Shown in pieces: positions 1 through 6,477 of a stretch of DNA of 20,736 nucleotides. A program made the position numbers and the translations under genes. The DNA is taken from IMG/VR virus record IMGVR_UViG_3300026257_000033, positions 1 to 20,736 of that record; one strand, given 5' to 3'. The notes under the pieces are model-generated. The model worked only from the letters and a program-made list of their open reading frames with translations, was not told the DNA's origin and made no database searches. Positions within the stretch are counted from its first letter, which is position 1, and the number at the start of each line of letters is the position of its first letter. Source of the stretch: a virus.

Positions 1-10
1 GCAAATTCAT
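1..10 (-). CDS. Possible first codons of the next gene (partial, runs out of window)
   Basis: An ATG on the minus strand at 10-8 begins Met-Asn-Leu and runs off the left edge. Reading back from it in the same frame there is a GTG at 16-14 and then stop codons, so the gene must start here or at the GTG. In T4 and many cyanophages uvsX follows gene 43, and UvsX proteins often begin with a short Met-Asn/Asp-hydrophobic stretch, so uvsX is the expected neighbour. That identity rests on gene order only; three codons prove nothing. Confidence 0.3.
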
Positions 11-34
11 TTCCACTGTCTTTTATTACATTAT

Positions 35-214
35 CTAAGAACCCTGCCATTCTTTTACCTCACTTTCATACATTCTAACATAATCGTGGTCTTGTGACAA
101 GAGGTTGGCGTAAGCATCTGCTGTTACCTTCTCTTCAAAAACCTTGATCTGTTCTGCTTCAAGTGCTTCCATTTGTGCATCCTGATATGTTACTGTCCAA
201 ACCGTTTTACTCAT
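35..214 (-). CDS. Small conserved-type hypothetical protein (59 aa) after gp43
   Basis: I do not recognise a function for this 59-aa protein. It starts Met-Ser-Lys, is rich in Glu and Ala in the middle (residues 11-30, probably helical), and has no signal peptide or membrane segment. A longer frame opens at 256, but I chose the ATG at 214 for two reasons. Its ATGA overlaps the stop codon of gp43 by 4 bases, and AGGGAG lies 9 bases upstream, inside the last codons of gp43. It is therefore probably translationally coupled to DNA polymerase. The next gene begins about 25 bases further on. Confidence 0.72.
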   Translation of the reverse strand: MSKTVWTVTYQDAQMEALEAEQIKVFEEKVTADAYANLLSQDHDYVRMYESEVKEWQGS

Positions 215-2700
215 GTAAAGAAACTCCCTAGTGTAATTTTTTTCTCGTGTGTCCAACCAACACAGTTTAGCACATTAATCAACGGATTCAAGAAACACTT
301 ATCAAACTGTCGCTGATAGTCCACGTACTTCTCCAAACCAAACTCAGTTGGAAGGTCACCAAAAAATGTGATGACATCCTCGTGTATAGGATTTGGAACC
401 TTGAGATAGATATATTTAATCTTCTCACCCTCTTGAATATAAGGGTGTTTATGTTCTATCTTATGTTTCTTAACATAATGATTGTATAGTAAAGCACCCC
501 TTACGTGGATGGGTGTTCCTTTACTGTAGATTTCTCTTGGGTGACTATATTTTGCGAGGTTGTTGACTCCTCGTGGGAATGCGACTTCTTCGTATGGTCG
601 ATTCCGTGTCTCTGTTCTGATCTCATTGATAAAAGAGATAAGTTCATCATTTGTTTTGCTGATAATGATCTTAAAAGCTGCATACAACTTGTCCCTAAAA
701 TACTGTGGTGTAGAAGACCTTGCAGTCTCCAGTCCCATGATTTTCATCTTGGGTTCTTTGTATCGAACTCCTTCTGAGTCCCACACGTTTAGTATGTATC
801 TTTTCTTGGCAGTCCATATACCTCTATCGGCAATGTTCTCCCTCTTCATGATCATCTTTTGGTCATACGCTGAAACATACGAAGCCAGCTCCTCATACGA
901 GGAGTCAATAAACGGTTCCAACTTATCTTGGCAGATCTTATCAAGTAAGGCCACGATCCTAGCCTTATCACTAGACTTATTACTAAAAAATTTATCAACA
1001 AGAGGTCCAAGATTAAGATAGATTGAGTCGGTATCTGATGCAATGACGTAATCTATGTCTCGACTTTGTAACAGTTTATTTAGGTACGCATTCATCTTAT
1101 TCTCTATCCAACGGATAGAAACCTGTCCCGACAAGGTGATTGCCTCAGCATTTGCAAGACGATAGTATCTAAAATGCTCGTTACCAATAGCACCATAAGC
1201 ACTGTTCAAAGAGATCTTCTTTGCCATCTGTATATTATTACAGCGAGCAATCTCTTTCACTAGATCATTACTAGGATTCTTTTCATACTCCTTCTTAGCC
1301 TCAATCATTTTCTTCTTGAAGATGACCCTAGAATCATACATCTTCTGCATCATCTGTGGTAAGAATCCATGCTTATCCTTCCTGTACTGTGCTCCATTAG
1401 CACATACAGCATACTCACCATCTATCTCAGTCTCTTTGTTTAGAATCCCTTCAACGCTCGCGCTGGCATGTCTAGTCTCCCAGAGGGTTTCTGGTGAGAT
1501 ATTGTACTGCATAATAAGGTGAGGGTAAAGGCTATTGAGGTCAAAATTAACAACCCAATCATAGCGTCCTGGTTTCGGTTCCTTGACATAAGCACCTGCG
1601 TACTGACGATCTTTAACTGCTTCTTTTTTAGGTGGTATTGCTACCTTACGTTTACTCAGTTCGTGATATATGTAGTTGTCCCACATACGAACTTGAGAGA
1701 AAACATCTTCATAATTAACCTTAGCATCATAAGCCATAGTGAATGCTAAGTCAATCAATTTCATCTTATCATCTAACTTGTCTACCAATCTAACATCATG
1801 TATGTTGTATTCAACAAACTTCTGCCAGTCATTCTCGTAGAACTCCTTAAATGTATCATACTCTGAGTGATCTAACTTCTTCTCATTTAACTCTACACTA
1901 CAAATATAATCTAACCTATAACTCTCTTGGTTTGAATAAGTAAACTTCTTATACAGATCATAATAATCCAGAGTAGATATACCTAATGTATCTACTGCCA
2001 TTTGCCTACGACCTTTAATATAGATCTCTCGTCTTGAAACTAATCTCCACGGAGAAAGAAGTTTAACTTGTTTCTCACCAAGTATCCTCTCAATACGATT
2101 AGCAATGTAAGGCATATCAAACAACTGCACATTCCACCCTGTAATTACATCAGGATAATTCTCCTGCCAGTAACCAAGAAATGCATTGAGCATTGCTTCT
2201 TCTGATCTGAAGTGCATATAATCCACTTGAGAATCATTGTTAACAAAAGGTCTTGCTCCCCATACAGTGATACGTTGTGTAAAACTATCCTTGATACTGA
2301 TAGCAAGGATCTCTTGATCTGCTGCTTCAATATTAGGAAAGCCGTTCTCTGCTGCGGTCTCAATGTCAATGTTAAAGACTCTTATCTTTGAAGTATCATA
2401 CTTAATCTCATCCTCTGGATGCTCCTCTGCCATATACTGATACAGGAACCTAGTATTACCATAGATATCAAAGTCTGGTACTTCCTTATACTGTTTAACA
2501 AATTCTCGGGCTTCCTTAATAGAACCAAACTTATGTGGTTCTACACAGTCACCTTCTAGAGTTCTCCATTCAGAGTAATTCTTTGAAGGCAAAAATAGCG
2601 TGGGGTTGAAAGGAACCCTCACGCTATATCTGTTACCATTTTCATAACCACGAACTAGCAAACGATTGCCAGCTTGTTCAACACTGGTATAGAACTTCAT
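211..2700 (-). CDS. 43: DNA polymerase gp43, family B
   Basis: This is the replicative DNA polymerase with 3'-5' proofreading exonuclease, 829 aa (T4 gp43 is 898). Exonuclease motifs are visible: DIE (D112, E114), the NVQLFD block (D195) and YNIHD (Y298, D302). Polymerase motifs follow: motif A DLNSLYP at 387-393, motif B KKISLNSAYG near 494-503, and motif C SDTDS at 555-559 with both catalytic aspartates. The last ten residues, KKITLGSFFT, resemble the C-terminal clamp-binding peptide of T4/RB69 polymerase, so it probably docks on gp45. The frame is uninterrupted, with no intron or split as seen in some T4-like phages. Its stop codon region overlaps the start of the following 59-aa gene, and its own start overlaps the end of the upstream Sm-like candidate by 4 bases (ATGA). 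Confidence 0.97.
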   Translation of the reverse strand: MKFYTSVEQAGNRLLVRGYENGNRYSVRVPFNPTLFLPSKNYSEWRTLEGDCVEPHKFGSIKEAREFVKQYKEVPDFDIYGNTRFLYQYMAEEHPEDEIKYDTSKIRVFNIDIETAAENGFPNIEAADQEILAISIKDSFTQRITVWGARPFVNNDSQVDYMHFRSEEAMLNAFLGYWQENYPDVITGWNVQLFDMPYIANRIERILGEKQVKLLSPWRLVSRREIYIKGRRQMAVDTLGISTLDYYDLYKKFTYSNQESYRLDYICSVELNEKKLDHSEYDTFKEFYENDWQKFVEYNIHDVRLVDKLDDKMKLIDLAFTMAYDAKVNYEDVFSQVRMWDNYIYHELSKRKVAIPPKKEAVKDRQYAGAYVKEPKPGRYDWVVNFDLNSLYPHLIMQYNISPETLWETRHASASVEGILNKETEIDGEYAVCANGAQYRKDKHGFLPQMMQKMYDSRVIFKKKMIEAKKEYEKNPSNDLVKEIARCNNIQMAKKISLNSAYGAIGNEHFRYYRLANAEAITLSGQVSIRWIENKMNAYLNKLLQSRDIDYVIASDTDSIYLNLGPLVDKFFSNKSSDKARIVALLDKICQDKLEPFIDSSYEELASYVSAYDQKMIMKRENIADRGIWTAKKRYILNVWDSEGVRYKEPKMKIMGLETARSSTPQYFRDKLYAAFKIIISKTNDELISFINEIRTETRNRPYEEVAFPRGVNNLAKYSHPREIYSKGTPIHVRGALLYNHYVKKHKIEHKHPYIQEGEKIKYIYLKVPNPIHEDVITFFGDLPTEFGLEKYVDYQRQFDKCFLNPLINVLNCVGWTHEKKITLGSFFT

Positions 2701-2999
2701 TCAGTCAACACTTCAGGATTAGATCCATAGTACCTAGAGAGAATATCTCTACCAGGCTCTATAAACGTTATTATATCAGAAGATCGCACAACTGTCTCCT
2801 TTTTGTCAGAGAAATGTAGCCAGTCTTTCAACTGTCCTTCAGGTGTGACCTCCATAGGATCTACAAGAATACAATCTGGGTCACCAAACTGTGCTCCTTC
2901 GATCTCTTCAACCTTCGCTAGTATCCACTGATGCTTCAGTAGAAGTATCTGTGGTATCGTCTGTTGTTGAATCGGTTCCTGCTGCTGGCTCTCCATCAT
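2697..2999 (-). CDS. Sm-like candidate protein, paralog 3 of 4 (100 aa)
   Basis: Small protein of unknown role, directly upstream of gp43 and overlapping it by 4 bases. After a Gln-rich N-terminus (residues 3-13) it has a strand-like block LLLKHQWILAKVEEI (19-33), an Asp-Pro at 47-48, and the block SDIITFIEPGRDILSRY (74-90). The neighbours at 2908-3345 and 3317-3706 and the gene at 19081-19503 show the same arrangement, so I treat the four as paralogs. An Sm/LSm-type beta barrel would fit the length and strand pattern, but that is inference. The start is supported by GAGG just upstream of the ATG pair. This start makes the gene overlap the previous one by 92 bases in another frame. The overlap appears real, because the first conserved block lies partly inside it. 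Confidence 0.72.
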   Translation of the reverse strand: MMESQQQEPIQQQTIPQILLLKHQWILAKVEEIEGAQFGDPDCILVDPMEVTPEGQLKDWLHFSDKKETVVRSSDIITFIEPGRDILSRYYGSNPEVLTE

Positions 3000-3345
3000 T
3001 TACCTCGAAGAATATTTGCTCATCTGATAGACCGATTTCATGCAGTCTACTTACATAATTATCTAGGATACCATTATCAGGGAAGACACATGTAAGAATG
3101 TGCTCACCACCAATACGGTGTTCTTCGATAGGACTAAATGGACACCACCTTTCATAGCGAATAGGAATGGTTCCGTCGTCTGGGTTCACATCACCAAGTG
3201 ATAATGTGTAAGGATATAACATCCTATACCCAATTACCTTTTCTTGATCTTCACTACGAACCTCTCCAAAGAGACATAAAACTCTTTCGCCAGTGGCGAG
3301 AGTTACGACCCTTGCATTATGATTCGTCTTCAGTTCGTTCTCCAC
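2908..3345 (-). CDS. Sm-like candidate protein, paralog 2 of 4 (145 aa, GTG start)
   Basis: Middle member of the tandem trio upstream of DNA polymerase. The core holds LATGERVLCLF (16-26), YPY (44-46), RWCPFSP (66-72) and HILTCVFPDNGILDNY (82-97), matching its neighbours block for block. Residues 119-145 form an acidic Thr/Ser/Asp-rich tail of low complexity; most of that tail is encoded in the DNA that also encodes the start of the next gene. The start is GTG at 3345, chosen because AGGAG (3353-3357) stands exactly 7 bases upstream and no ATG precedes the conserved core. It overlaps the preceding paralog by 29 bases. The function is unknown. A nucleic-acid-binding Sm-like role is plausible beside regA and gene 43 but is not shown by the sequence. 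Confidence 0.78.
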   Translation of the reverse strand: MENELKTNHNARVVTLATGERVLCLFGEVRSEDQEKVIGYRMLYPYTLSLGDVNPDDGTIPIRYERWCPFSPIEEHRIGGEHILTCVFPDNGILDNYVSRLHEIGLSDEQIFFEVNDGEPAAGTDSTTDDTTDTSTEASVDTSEG

Positions 3346-3706
3346 TATGCATCTCCTTTGTTAGTTTTAATGAGCTTTCTAATTCAACTTCACGTTTTTC
3401 TTTGATCTTTTGTTCGTATGATGTTTGCAATCCTGGTTCAGCATTGCTAATAGTCATAACTGCATCATAAGGCATTTTGAATTGCCAGTCAGAAGAATAA
3501 GGATTCCACTTGCTAAAGCGAACCTTATACTCAGAACCTAATTGCTCAGTAAGATACTGTGGTTCAGCGGTATCTAAGTGTAGGACGTATGGATCTTCCA
3601 TGAGAAGACATACTCCCTTCTTATTATCCCCCTCTCCATCATATATTTCCTTGAGTTCCGTGATAACACGTTCCCCAGTTCTTAGGGTAATTACTTGGCA
3701 GGCCAT
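3317..3706 (-). CDS. Sm-like candidate protein, paralog 1 of 4 (129 aa)
   Basis: First gene of the unit leading into DNA polymerase. The conserved blocks are LRTGERVITEL (8-18), DPY (38-40), FSKWNPYSSD (64-73) and VMTISNAEPGLQTSY (83-97). A charged, probably helical tail follows (98-129). There is no signal peptide or membrane segment. It is the clearest representative of the four-member family in this window. A strong promoter lies just upstream (-35 TTGACT, -10 TATACT) with only 20 bases between the -10 box and the ATG and no Shine-Dalgarno sequence, so this mRNA should have a very short leader. The family role is unknown to me. Strand spacing and size suggest an Sm-like fold, which is inference. 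Confidence 0.82.
   Translation of the reverse strand: MACQVITLRTGERVITELKEIYDGEGDNKKGVCLLMEDPYVLHLDTAEPQYLTEQLGSEYKVRFSKWNPYSSDWQFKMPYDAVMTISNAEPGLQTSYEQKIKEKREVELESSLKLTKEMHSGERTEDES
3353..3357 (-). promoter_or_regulatory. Ribosome binding site deciding a GTG start
   Basis: AGGAG on the minus strand ends 7 bases before the GTG at 3345. It fixes the start of the 145-aa Sm-like candidate, which has no suitable ATG. The site lies inside the coding end of the preceding paralog. Confidence 0.7.
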
Positions 3707-3726
3707 ATCGTATTCGCGCTGTGGTT

Positions 3727-3755
3727 AGTATAGCATTAAGAAACAGAAGAGTCAA
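3727..3755 (-). promoter_or_regulatory. Sigma70-type promoter for the Sm-like trio and gp43
   Basis: TTGACT (-35, 3755-3750), a 17-base spacer, and TATACT (-10, 3732-3727) preceded by TGC, giving an extended -10. This is a near-consensus host sigma70 promoter. It overlaps the last codons of hsp20. The predicted start of transcription, near 3720, leaves a leader of about 14 bases. Confidence 0.8.
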
Positions 3756-4188
3756 GCTTTTTAAGTTCCTTTCCGAACCAAAGTTTTCTCTTCTGTGAAT
3801 CTGGTACAAATCTCTCTAGATGGACAGTAAGTAAACCATTGACAAAGGTTACTTCTTTAACCTCTACATCTGGTCCAATCTCCCACTGTCTGCTGAACGA
3901 TCTAGAGGCTATACCTCTATGCTTGTAATTCTCTTCCTTCTTCTCTGGATATGCAGAAACTTTCAGAACATTCCGTTCTGTTGTAACTTCGATATCTGAC
4001 TCTGAAAATCCAGCAAGAGCGATCTCCAAACTGGTTCTACCATCAGGTCCGTTAATGACGTTATAAGGAGGATAATTTGATCCTGCTCCTGACGCATACG
4101 ATTCAAGTCTTCTGAATGTGTCATCAAATCCAATAGAAAACGGTGTGTAATGTTCCCACACGAAGTGGTTAAGGTCTTTGTTACCCAT
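3736..4188 (-). CDS. hsp20: Small heat shock protein, Hsp20/alpha-crystallin family
   Basis: An ATP-independent chaperone that holds unfolding proteins, 150 aa, the usual length for bacterial IbpA-type proteins. The alpha-crystallin domain spans roughly residues 38-127. It includes YPPYNVI (39-45), the ALAGF turn (57-61), RGIASRSFSRQW (91-102), typical of the strand 6-7 region, and NGLLTV (117-122), the family's terminal G-x-L signature. The C-terminal I-x-I anchoring motif appears as L-W-F (136-138). Small heat shock genes are common in cyanomyoviruses. It stands alone between regA and the Sm-like trio, with its own promoter, a leader of about 56 bases, and AAGGAG 9 bases before the ATG. It may support folding of phage proteins or protect the host cell during infection; the sequence does not say which. 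Confidence 0.93.
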   Translation of the reverse strand: MGNKDLNHFVWEHYTPFSIGFDDTFRRLESYASGAGSNYPPYNVINGPDGRTSLEIALAGFSESDIEVTTERNVLKVSAYPEKKEENYKHRGIASRSFSRQWEIGPDVEVKEVTFVNGLLTVHLERFVPDSQKRKLWFGKELKKLDSSVS

Positions 4189-4250
4189 GATTGTTAGCTC
4201 CTTTATTAAGCGAGTTTGTGTTTTGTGATCCCTTACGGCGATCAGTATTA

Positions 4251-4259
4251 ATTATAACA
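4251..4259 (-). promoter_or_regulatory. Extended -10 promoter for hsp20
   Basis: TATAAT at 4256-4251 is preceded by TGT, giving a perfect -10 with the TGn extension. No good -35 hexamer is present. It lies in the only sizeable gap on this side (4189-4284), and the leader to the hsp20 ATG carries a good Shine-Dalgarno sequence. Confidence 0.55.
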
Positions 4260-4284
4260 CAAGACTCTAATCATAGAGGACGGT

Positions 4285-4677
4285 TTACTCTACTTCCTGC
4301 TTCTTCCTACCAATATTATATTTGGATTCTAAAGTCCATTCACCCTTCTCTTTAAAAGCAAGAACTTTAATTTGATTGAGTGGAGCTAAGTCTTGGATCT
4401 TTGTTTGACTGAGTGCATCTATAGAGATCAATCCCCAATCAACAAGTAACTGTACTATACGATTTCTACGTTGAACATCGTTGGATGATAAATTTGTTTT
4501 CTTACCATCAAGGGCGAAGAGTTCCTTGAAATGGACTATGTAATACTTACCCTGCTTATGGAGAATATGACACGACTGGTATATCTTTTTTTCCTTACGG
4601 GATGCAACACCTATACGTGTTAGCGTCTCTCTCACCTTGAGAAAATCATCTGGTTCGCCTAATGCGACCTCAACCAT
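4285..4677 (-). CDS. regA: RegA translational repressor of early mRNAs
   Basis: RegA binds the start region of many early T4 messages, including 44, 45 and its own, and blocks ribosomes. The protein matches T4 RegA (122 aa) almost throughout: EPDDFLKVRETLTRIGVAS near the start, YQSCHILHKQGKYYIVHFKEL in the middle (residues about 33-53), an RR-x-x-I-V-x-LL-x-DWGLI block, and the ending WTLESKYNIG. I chose the ATG at 4677 (130 aa) because it aligns with the T4 start. An in-frame ATG at 4716 has a better Shine-Dalgarno sequence (AAGGTGG, within the end of gp62) and would add 13 residues, so the start is uncertain. It follows gp62, the order found in T4 (44, 62, regA, 43). Confidence 0.95.
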   Translation of the reverse strand: MVEVALGEPDDFLKVRETLTRIGVASRKEKKIYQSCHILHKQGKYYIVHFKELFALDGKKTNLSSNDVQRRNRIVQLLVDWGLISIDALSQTKIQDLAPLNQIKVLAFKEKGEWTLESKYNIGRKKQEVE

Positions 4678-4699
4678 GTCAGACTGTTTCCATTGAATA

Positions 4700-5095
4700 T
4701 CATGATCTACGCTCATGTGTACCACCTTTTCTTAATAAATATGAAATATTTTCAAGTTGATCCTTCGTTAAAACTCGTAGAGCCTGGAGTGCTTTATCGT
4801 CATTATAACCATAATACTCTTTAACTACTTCAAGATATTCAATAGAATCTTTCTTGGACCAAGGAGAGAACCTCTTTCTTGGTTTCACACTATTTATTAA
4901 AAAATCATATTGCATCTTCTTTGGTAGATGCCATGACTTATTCATTTCATTTACCAACAAGACTGTATCGGTAAAGGATGATAAGCATTTATTAATAACA
5001 TATGGTTGATACTTACGAACAGCATCAGAATCATCATCCAATATATTCTTCTTGGATTGGTTGATTGAGTAAAGATAATCTTTCAGTTGGTACAT
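4700..5095 (-). CDS. 62: Clamp loader small subunit gp62
   Basis: gp62 forms the clamp-loading complex with gp44 and opens the gp45 ring onto primed DNA. It is 131 aa, clearly shorter than T4 gp62 (187 aa). The recognisable core is residues 45-80, where a helix of the type NEMNKSWHLPKKMQYDFL leads into PRKRFSPWSK, matching the T4 segment with PRGKRYGKWAK. The C-terminus, RKGGTHERRS, is encoded over the alternative start of regA. Its first 20 codons overlap the end of the 74-aa membrane protein gene in another frame. Identification rests on this core and on its place before regA; length and N-terminus differ from T4. Confidence 0.9.
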   Translation of the reverse strand: MYQLKDYLYSINQSKKNILDDDSDAVRKYQPYVINKCLSSFTDTVLLVNEMNKSWHLPKKMQYDFLINSVKPRKRFSPWSKKDSIEYLEVVKEYYGYNDDKALQALRVLTKDQLENISYLLRKGGTHERRS

Positions 5096-5258
5096 CGTTC
5101 CAATGGCGTATCACGCCAGCAGTAATAAAACAATTAGTGACAAGGTAAGTAATGAAAATAATACTGCGAACAGCACATACCGCATTATCATACTCTGTAG
5201 TTGTATGATCCGAGAAACTTCCCAAGGCATACTTCCATATCCTCAATAATTTAACCAT
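5034..5258 (-). CDS. Small single-pass membrane protein (74 aa) before gp62
   Basis: I recall similar proteins near gene 62 in other cyanophages but know no function. Residues 1-26 are soluble and basic to mixed (KLLRIWKYALGSF). One hydrophobic segment follows at about 29-51 (VRSIIFITYLVTNCFITAGVI), then a short tail. The start overlaps the stop of the upstream 58-aa gene by 8 bases. The last 62 bases also encode the beginning of gp62. A membrane protein coupled to clamp-loader synthesis is odd. It could tether replication near the membrane or be unrelated to it. Confidence 0.78.
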   Translation of the reverse strand: MVKLLRIWKYALGSFSDHTTTEYDNAVCAVRSIIFITYLVTNCFITAGVIRHWNDVPTERLSLLNQPIQEEYIG

Positions 5259-5427
5259 TCAATTGATCAGGTTTGTTAGAGAATCCCATAGTAGTACGTC
5301 GATACCAAAGTTCTTGTACACCATCTTCTTCAAGTTCACTAAGTTTGTCCTGTAGTTGCTTAAGCTCTTCAGTAGTGTAGAGCCATGGCTGTTCTAGTGC
5401 TTTCCGTAATGCTTTCTTGGCTTTCAT
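5251..5427 (-). CDS. Small basic/helical hypothetical protein (58 aa)
   Basis: The protein begins MKAKKALRKALEQPWLYTTE and continues with a charged helix, KQLQDKLSELEED, at residues 23-35. No function is recognised and there is no membrane segment. The frame overlaps the end of purN by 59 bases (out of frame), and its stop overlaps the start of the next gene by 8 bases, as is typical for this operon. Its well-formed composition, high Lys/Leu/Glu content and exact coupling on both sides support a real gene. Confidence 0.68.
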   Translation of the reverse strand: MKAKKALRKALEQPWLYTTEELKQLQDKLSELEEDGVQELWYRRTTMGFSNKPDQLNG

Positions 5428-5941
5428 ATAATTGATTAATTACTAAAGGTAATAGTCTGTACTCTGCCCTTTGAATACGCTGAGTTAATGTTTCAACAGT
5501 ATCATCAGGACATATATTAACCACCGACTGCTCTATTATAGCACCACCGTCAAGCTCTTCGTTAACATAGTGGACAGTGCATCCTGTTTCTTTCTCTCCT
5601 GCTTCCATTGCTTGTTCCACTGCATGTAATCCCTTATACTTGGGCAGTAAGGATGGATGTACATTTATAAGAGGACAATGAAATGCTGCTGGATCTTTAA
5701 CGACCCTCATATATCCTGCAAGGACAATAAGATCTACTCTCCATGCTTTAAACAACTGCCTCATACTATCTTCATTCTTTGCCTTAATACAGCAATGAGG
5801 AATACCAAATTTCTCTGCTCTTTTTGCAGCACCACATTCACTCTTGTTGTGTATCATTAACACAACCTCATGCTTGGTTACTGACCGAATTATGTTCTCG
5901 AAGTTCGTTCCGTTGCCAGAACACATTACTCCTAGTCTCAT
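5369..5941 (-). CDS. purN: Phosphoribosylglycinamide formyltransferase PurN
   Basis: PurN transfers a formyl group from 10-formyltetrahydrofolate to glycinamide ribonucleotide, the third step of purine synthesis. It is 190 aa (E. coli PurN is 212). The N-terminal phosphate loop SGNGTNFE is at 8-15. The catalytic block INVHPSLLPKYKG is at 92-104 with Asn93 and His95 intact, and ELDGG at 129-133 supplies the catalytic Asp131. All three key residues are therefore present, and the enzyme is predicted active. The C-terminal 20 residues are encoded over the start of the 58-aa gene and do not resemble the family. The start overlaps the preceding gene by 4 bases. In a phage replication operon it probably increases purine supply for DNA synthesis. 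Confidence 0.95.
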   Translation of the reverse strand: MRLGVMCSGNGTNFENIIRSVTKHEVVLMIHNKSECGAAKRAEKFGIPHCCIKAKNEDSMRQLFKAWRVDLIVLAGYMRVVKDPAAFHCPLINVHPSLLPKYKGLHAVEQAMEAGEKETGCTVHYVNEELDGGAIIEQSVVNICPDDTVETLTQRIQRAEYRLLPLVINQLYESQESITESTRTAMALHY

Positions 5942-6105
5942 TTTTCTTTAGTGCGATTGATTAGTGAGATAAATTTATCCGCTGCGAACGTACCACCAAC
6001 ACAAACATCTATTTCGTCTCCATCATCCCACACAGGTTCACCATTCTTCTTTCTCATATCTAGAGCCTTCTCTAGATCATCTATAATCTTCTGTGTTATC
6101 TTCAT
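5938..6105 (-). CDS. Small hypothetical protein (55 aa)
   Basis: The protein starts MKITQKIIDDLEKALDMRKK and has a central acidic patch, GEPVWDDGDEIDVCVGG (22-38). A short helix ends it. I recall similar small cyanophage proteins but no function. It is coupled to both neighbours by 4-base ATGA overlaps: its start lies in the stop of the 92-aa gene, and its stop lies in the purN start. It has no membrane segment or signal peptide. The precise overlaps on both sides make a chance frame unlikely. Confidence 0.72.
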   Translation of the reverse strand: MKITQKIIDDLEKALDMRKKNGEPVWDDGDEIDVCVGGTFAADKFISLINRTKEK

Positions 6106-6380
6106 CTTACTTCATACTCCCGACCTGTCATATCCCAATAAGATTGTTCTGGTGGTTTAGGATCATCATACCCTCCCTTTAATTTATTCTTATACTCTCT
6201 TTCATCCAATACTTCGTTAATTAATATCTTCATCTCCTCAACATATGTTGGAGTGAACAACCGTTGAGGCAATTTTATCATAGGTTTAAATACCTTATCG
6301 CCCGATCCTTTTTGATTTGGATCAGCAGGACCACTCATTCCCTGAGTGTCTATGTAACTTCCTGGCTTTGGTTTACTCAT
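6102..6380 (-). CDS. Hypothetical protein (92 aa)
   Basis: No family recognised. The first half is Gly/Pro/Ser/Lys-rich and probably disordered (residues 1-33). A helical part follows at about 45-68, including VEEMKILINEVLDEREYKNK, and then a Pro/Tyr-rich tail. The start shares the eight bases ATGAGTAA with the stop of the preceding 34-aa gene. The stop overlaps the start of the 55-aa gene by 4 bases. It belongs to the belt of small genes between the methylase and purN. It could be an adaptor or a structural peptide, but I have no evidence for either. Confidence 0.7.
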   Translation of the reverse strand: MSKPKPGSYIDTQGMSGPADPNQKGSGDKVFKPMIKLPQRLFTPTYVEEMKILINEVLDEREYKNKLKGGYDDPKPPEQSYWDMTGREYEVR

Positions 6381-6477
6381 CTTTTTCTTTTAGTTGTTCT
6401 TTCCAAGCATCAATAAGGAGTTGCAACTCAAGGATGCGTTCCTCAGCGGTCTTGATTTTTTCTTCTAGATACTTCAT
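6373..6477 (-). CDS. Very small coiled-coil protein (34 aa)
   Basis: The protein begins MKYLEEKIKTAEERILELQL and is a charged helix with heptad-like spacing of Leu and Ile almost throughout, so a short coiled coil is likely. It is coupled to both neighbours: a 4-base ATGA overlap with the 47-aa gene above and an 8-base ATGAGTAA overlap with the 92-aa gene below. At 34 codons chance cannot be excluded. The perfect coupling is the main support. Confidence 0.58.
   Translation of the reverse strand: MKYLEEKIKTAEERILELQLLIDAWKEQLKEKDE

Noticed and set aside
505-1021. Plus-strand frames of 90 and 153 codons opposite gp43
   Set aside because: They are antisense to conserved polymerase sequence, lack a ribosome site, and show no recognisable domain.
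4265-4278. Small hairpin CTCTA-ATCA-TAGAG after regA as a terminator
   Set aside because: The stem is only 5 weak pairs with no clean T run on the minus strand, and it overlaps the upstream part of the hsp20 promoter.
4888-4898. ATAAATA-type matches to the T4 late promoter, here and near 14260 and 19880
   Set aside because: All lie deep inside coding sequence and none stands before a gene start. In AT-rich DNA such matches are expected, and these genes are early or middle types.
5536-5544. TGCTATAAT inside purN, like the extended -10 boxes elsewhere
   Set aside because: It encodes the conserved Asp-Gly-Gly-Ala-Ile block of PurN and has no -35 at the right distance, so it is best explained as coding.
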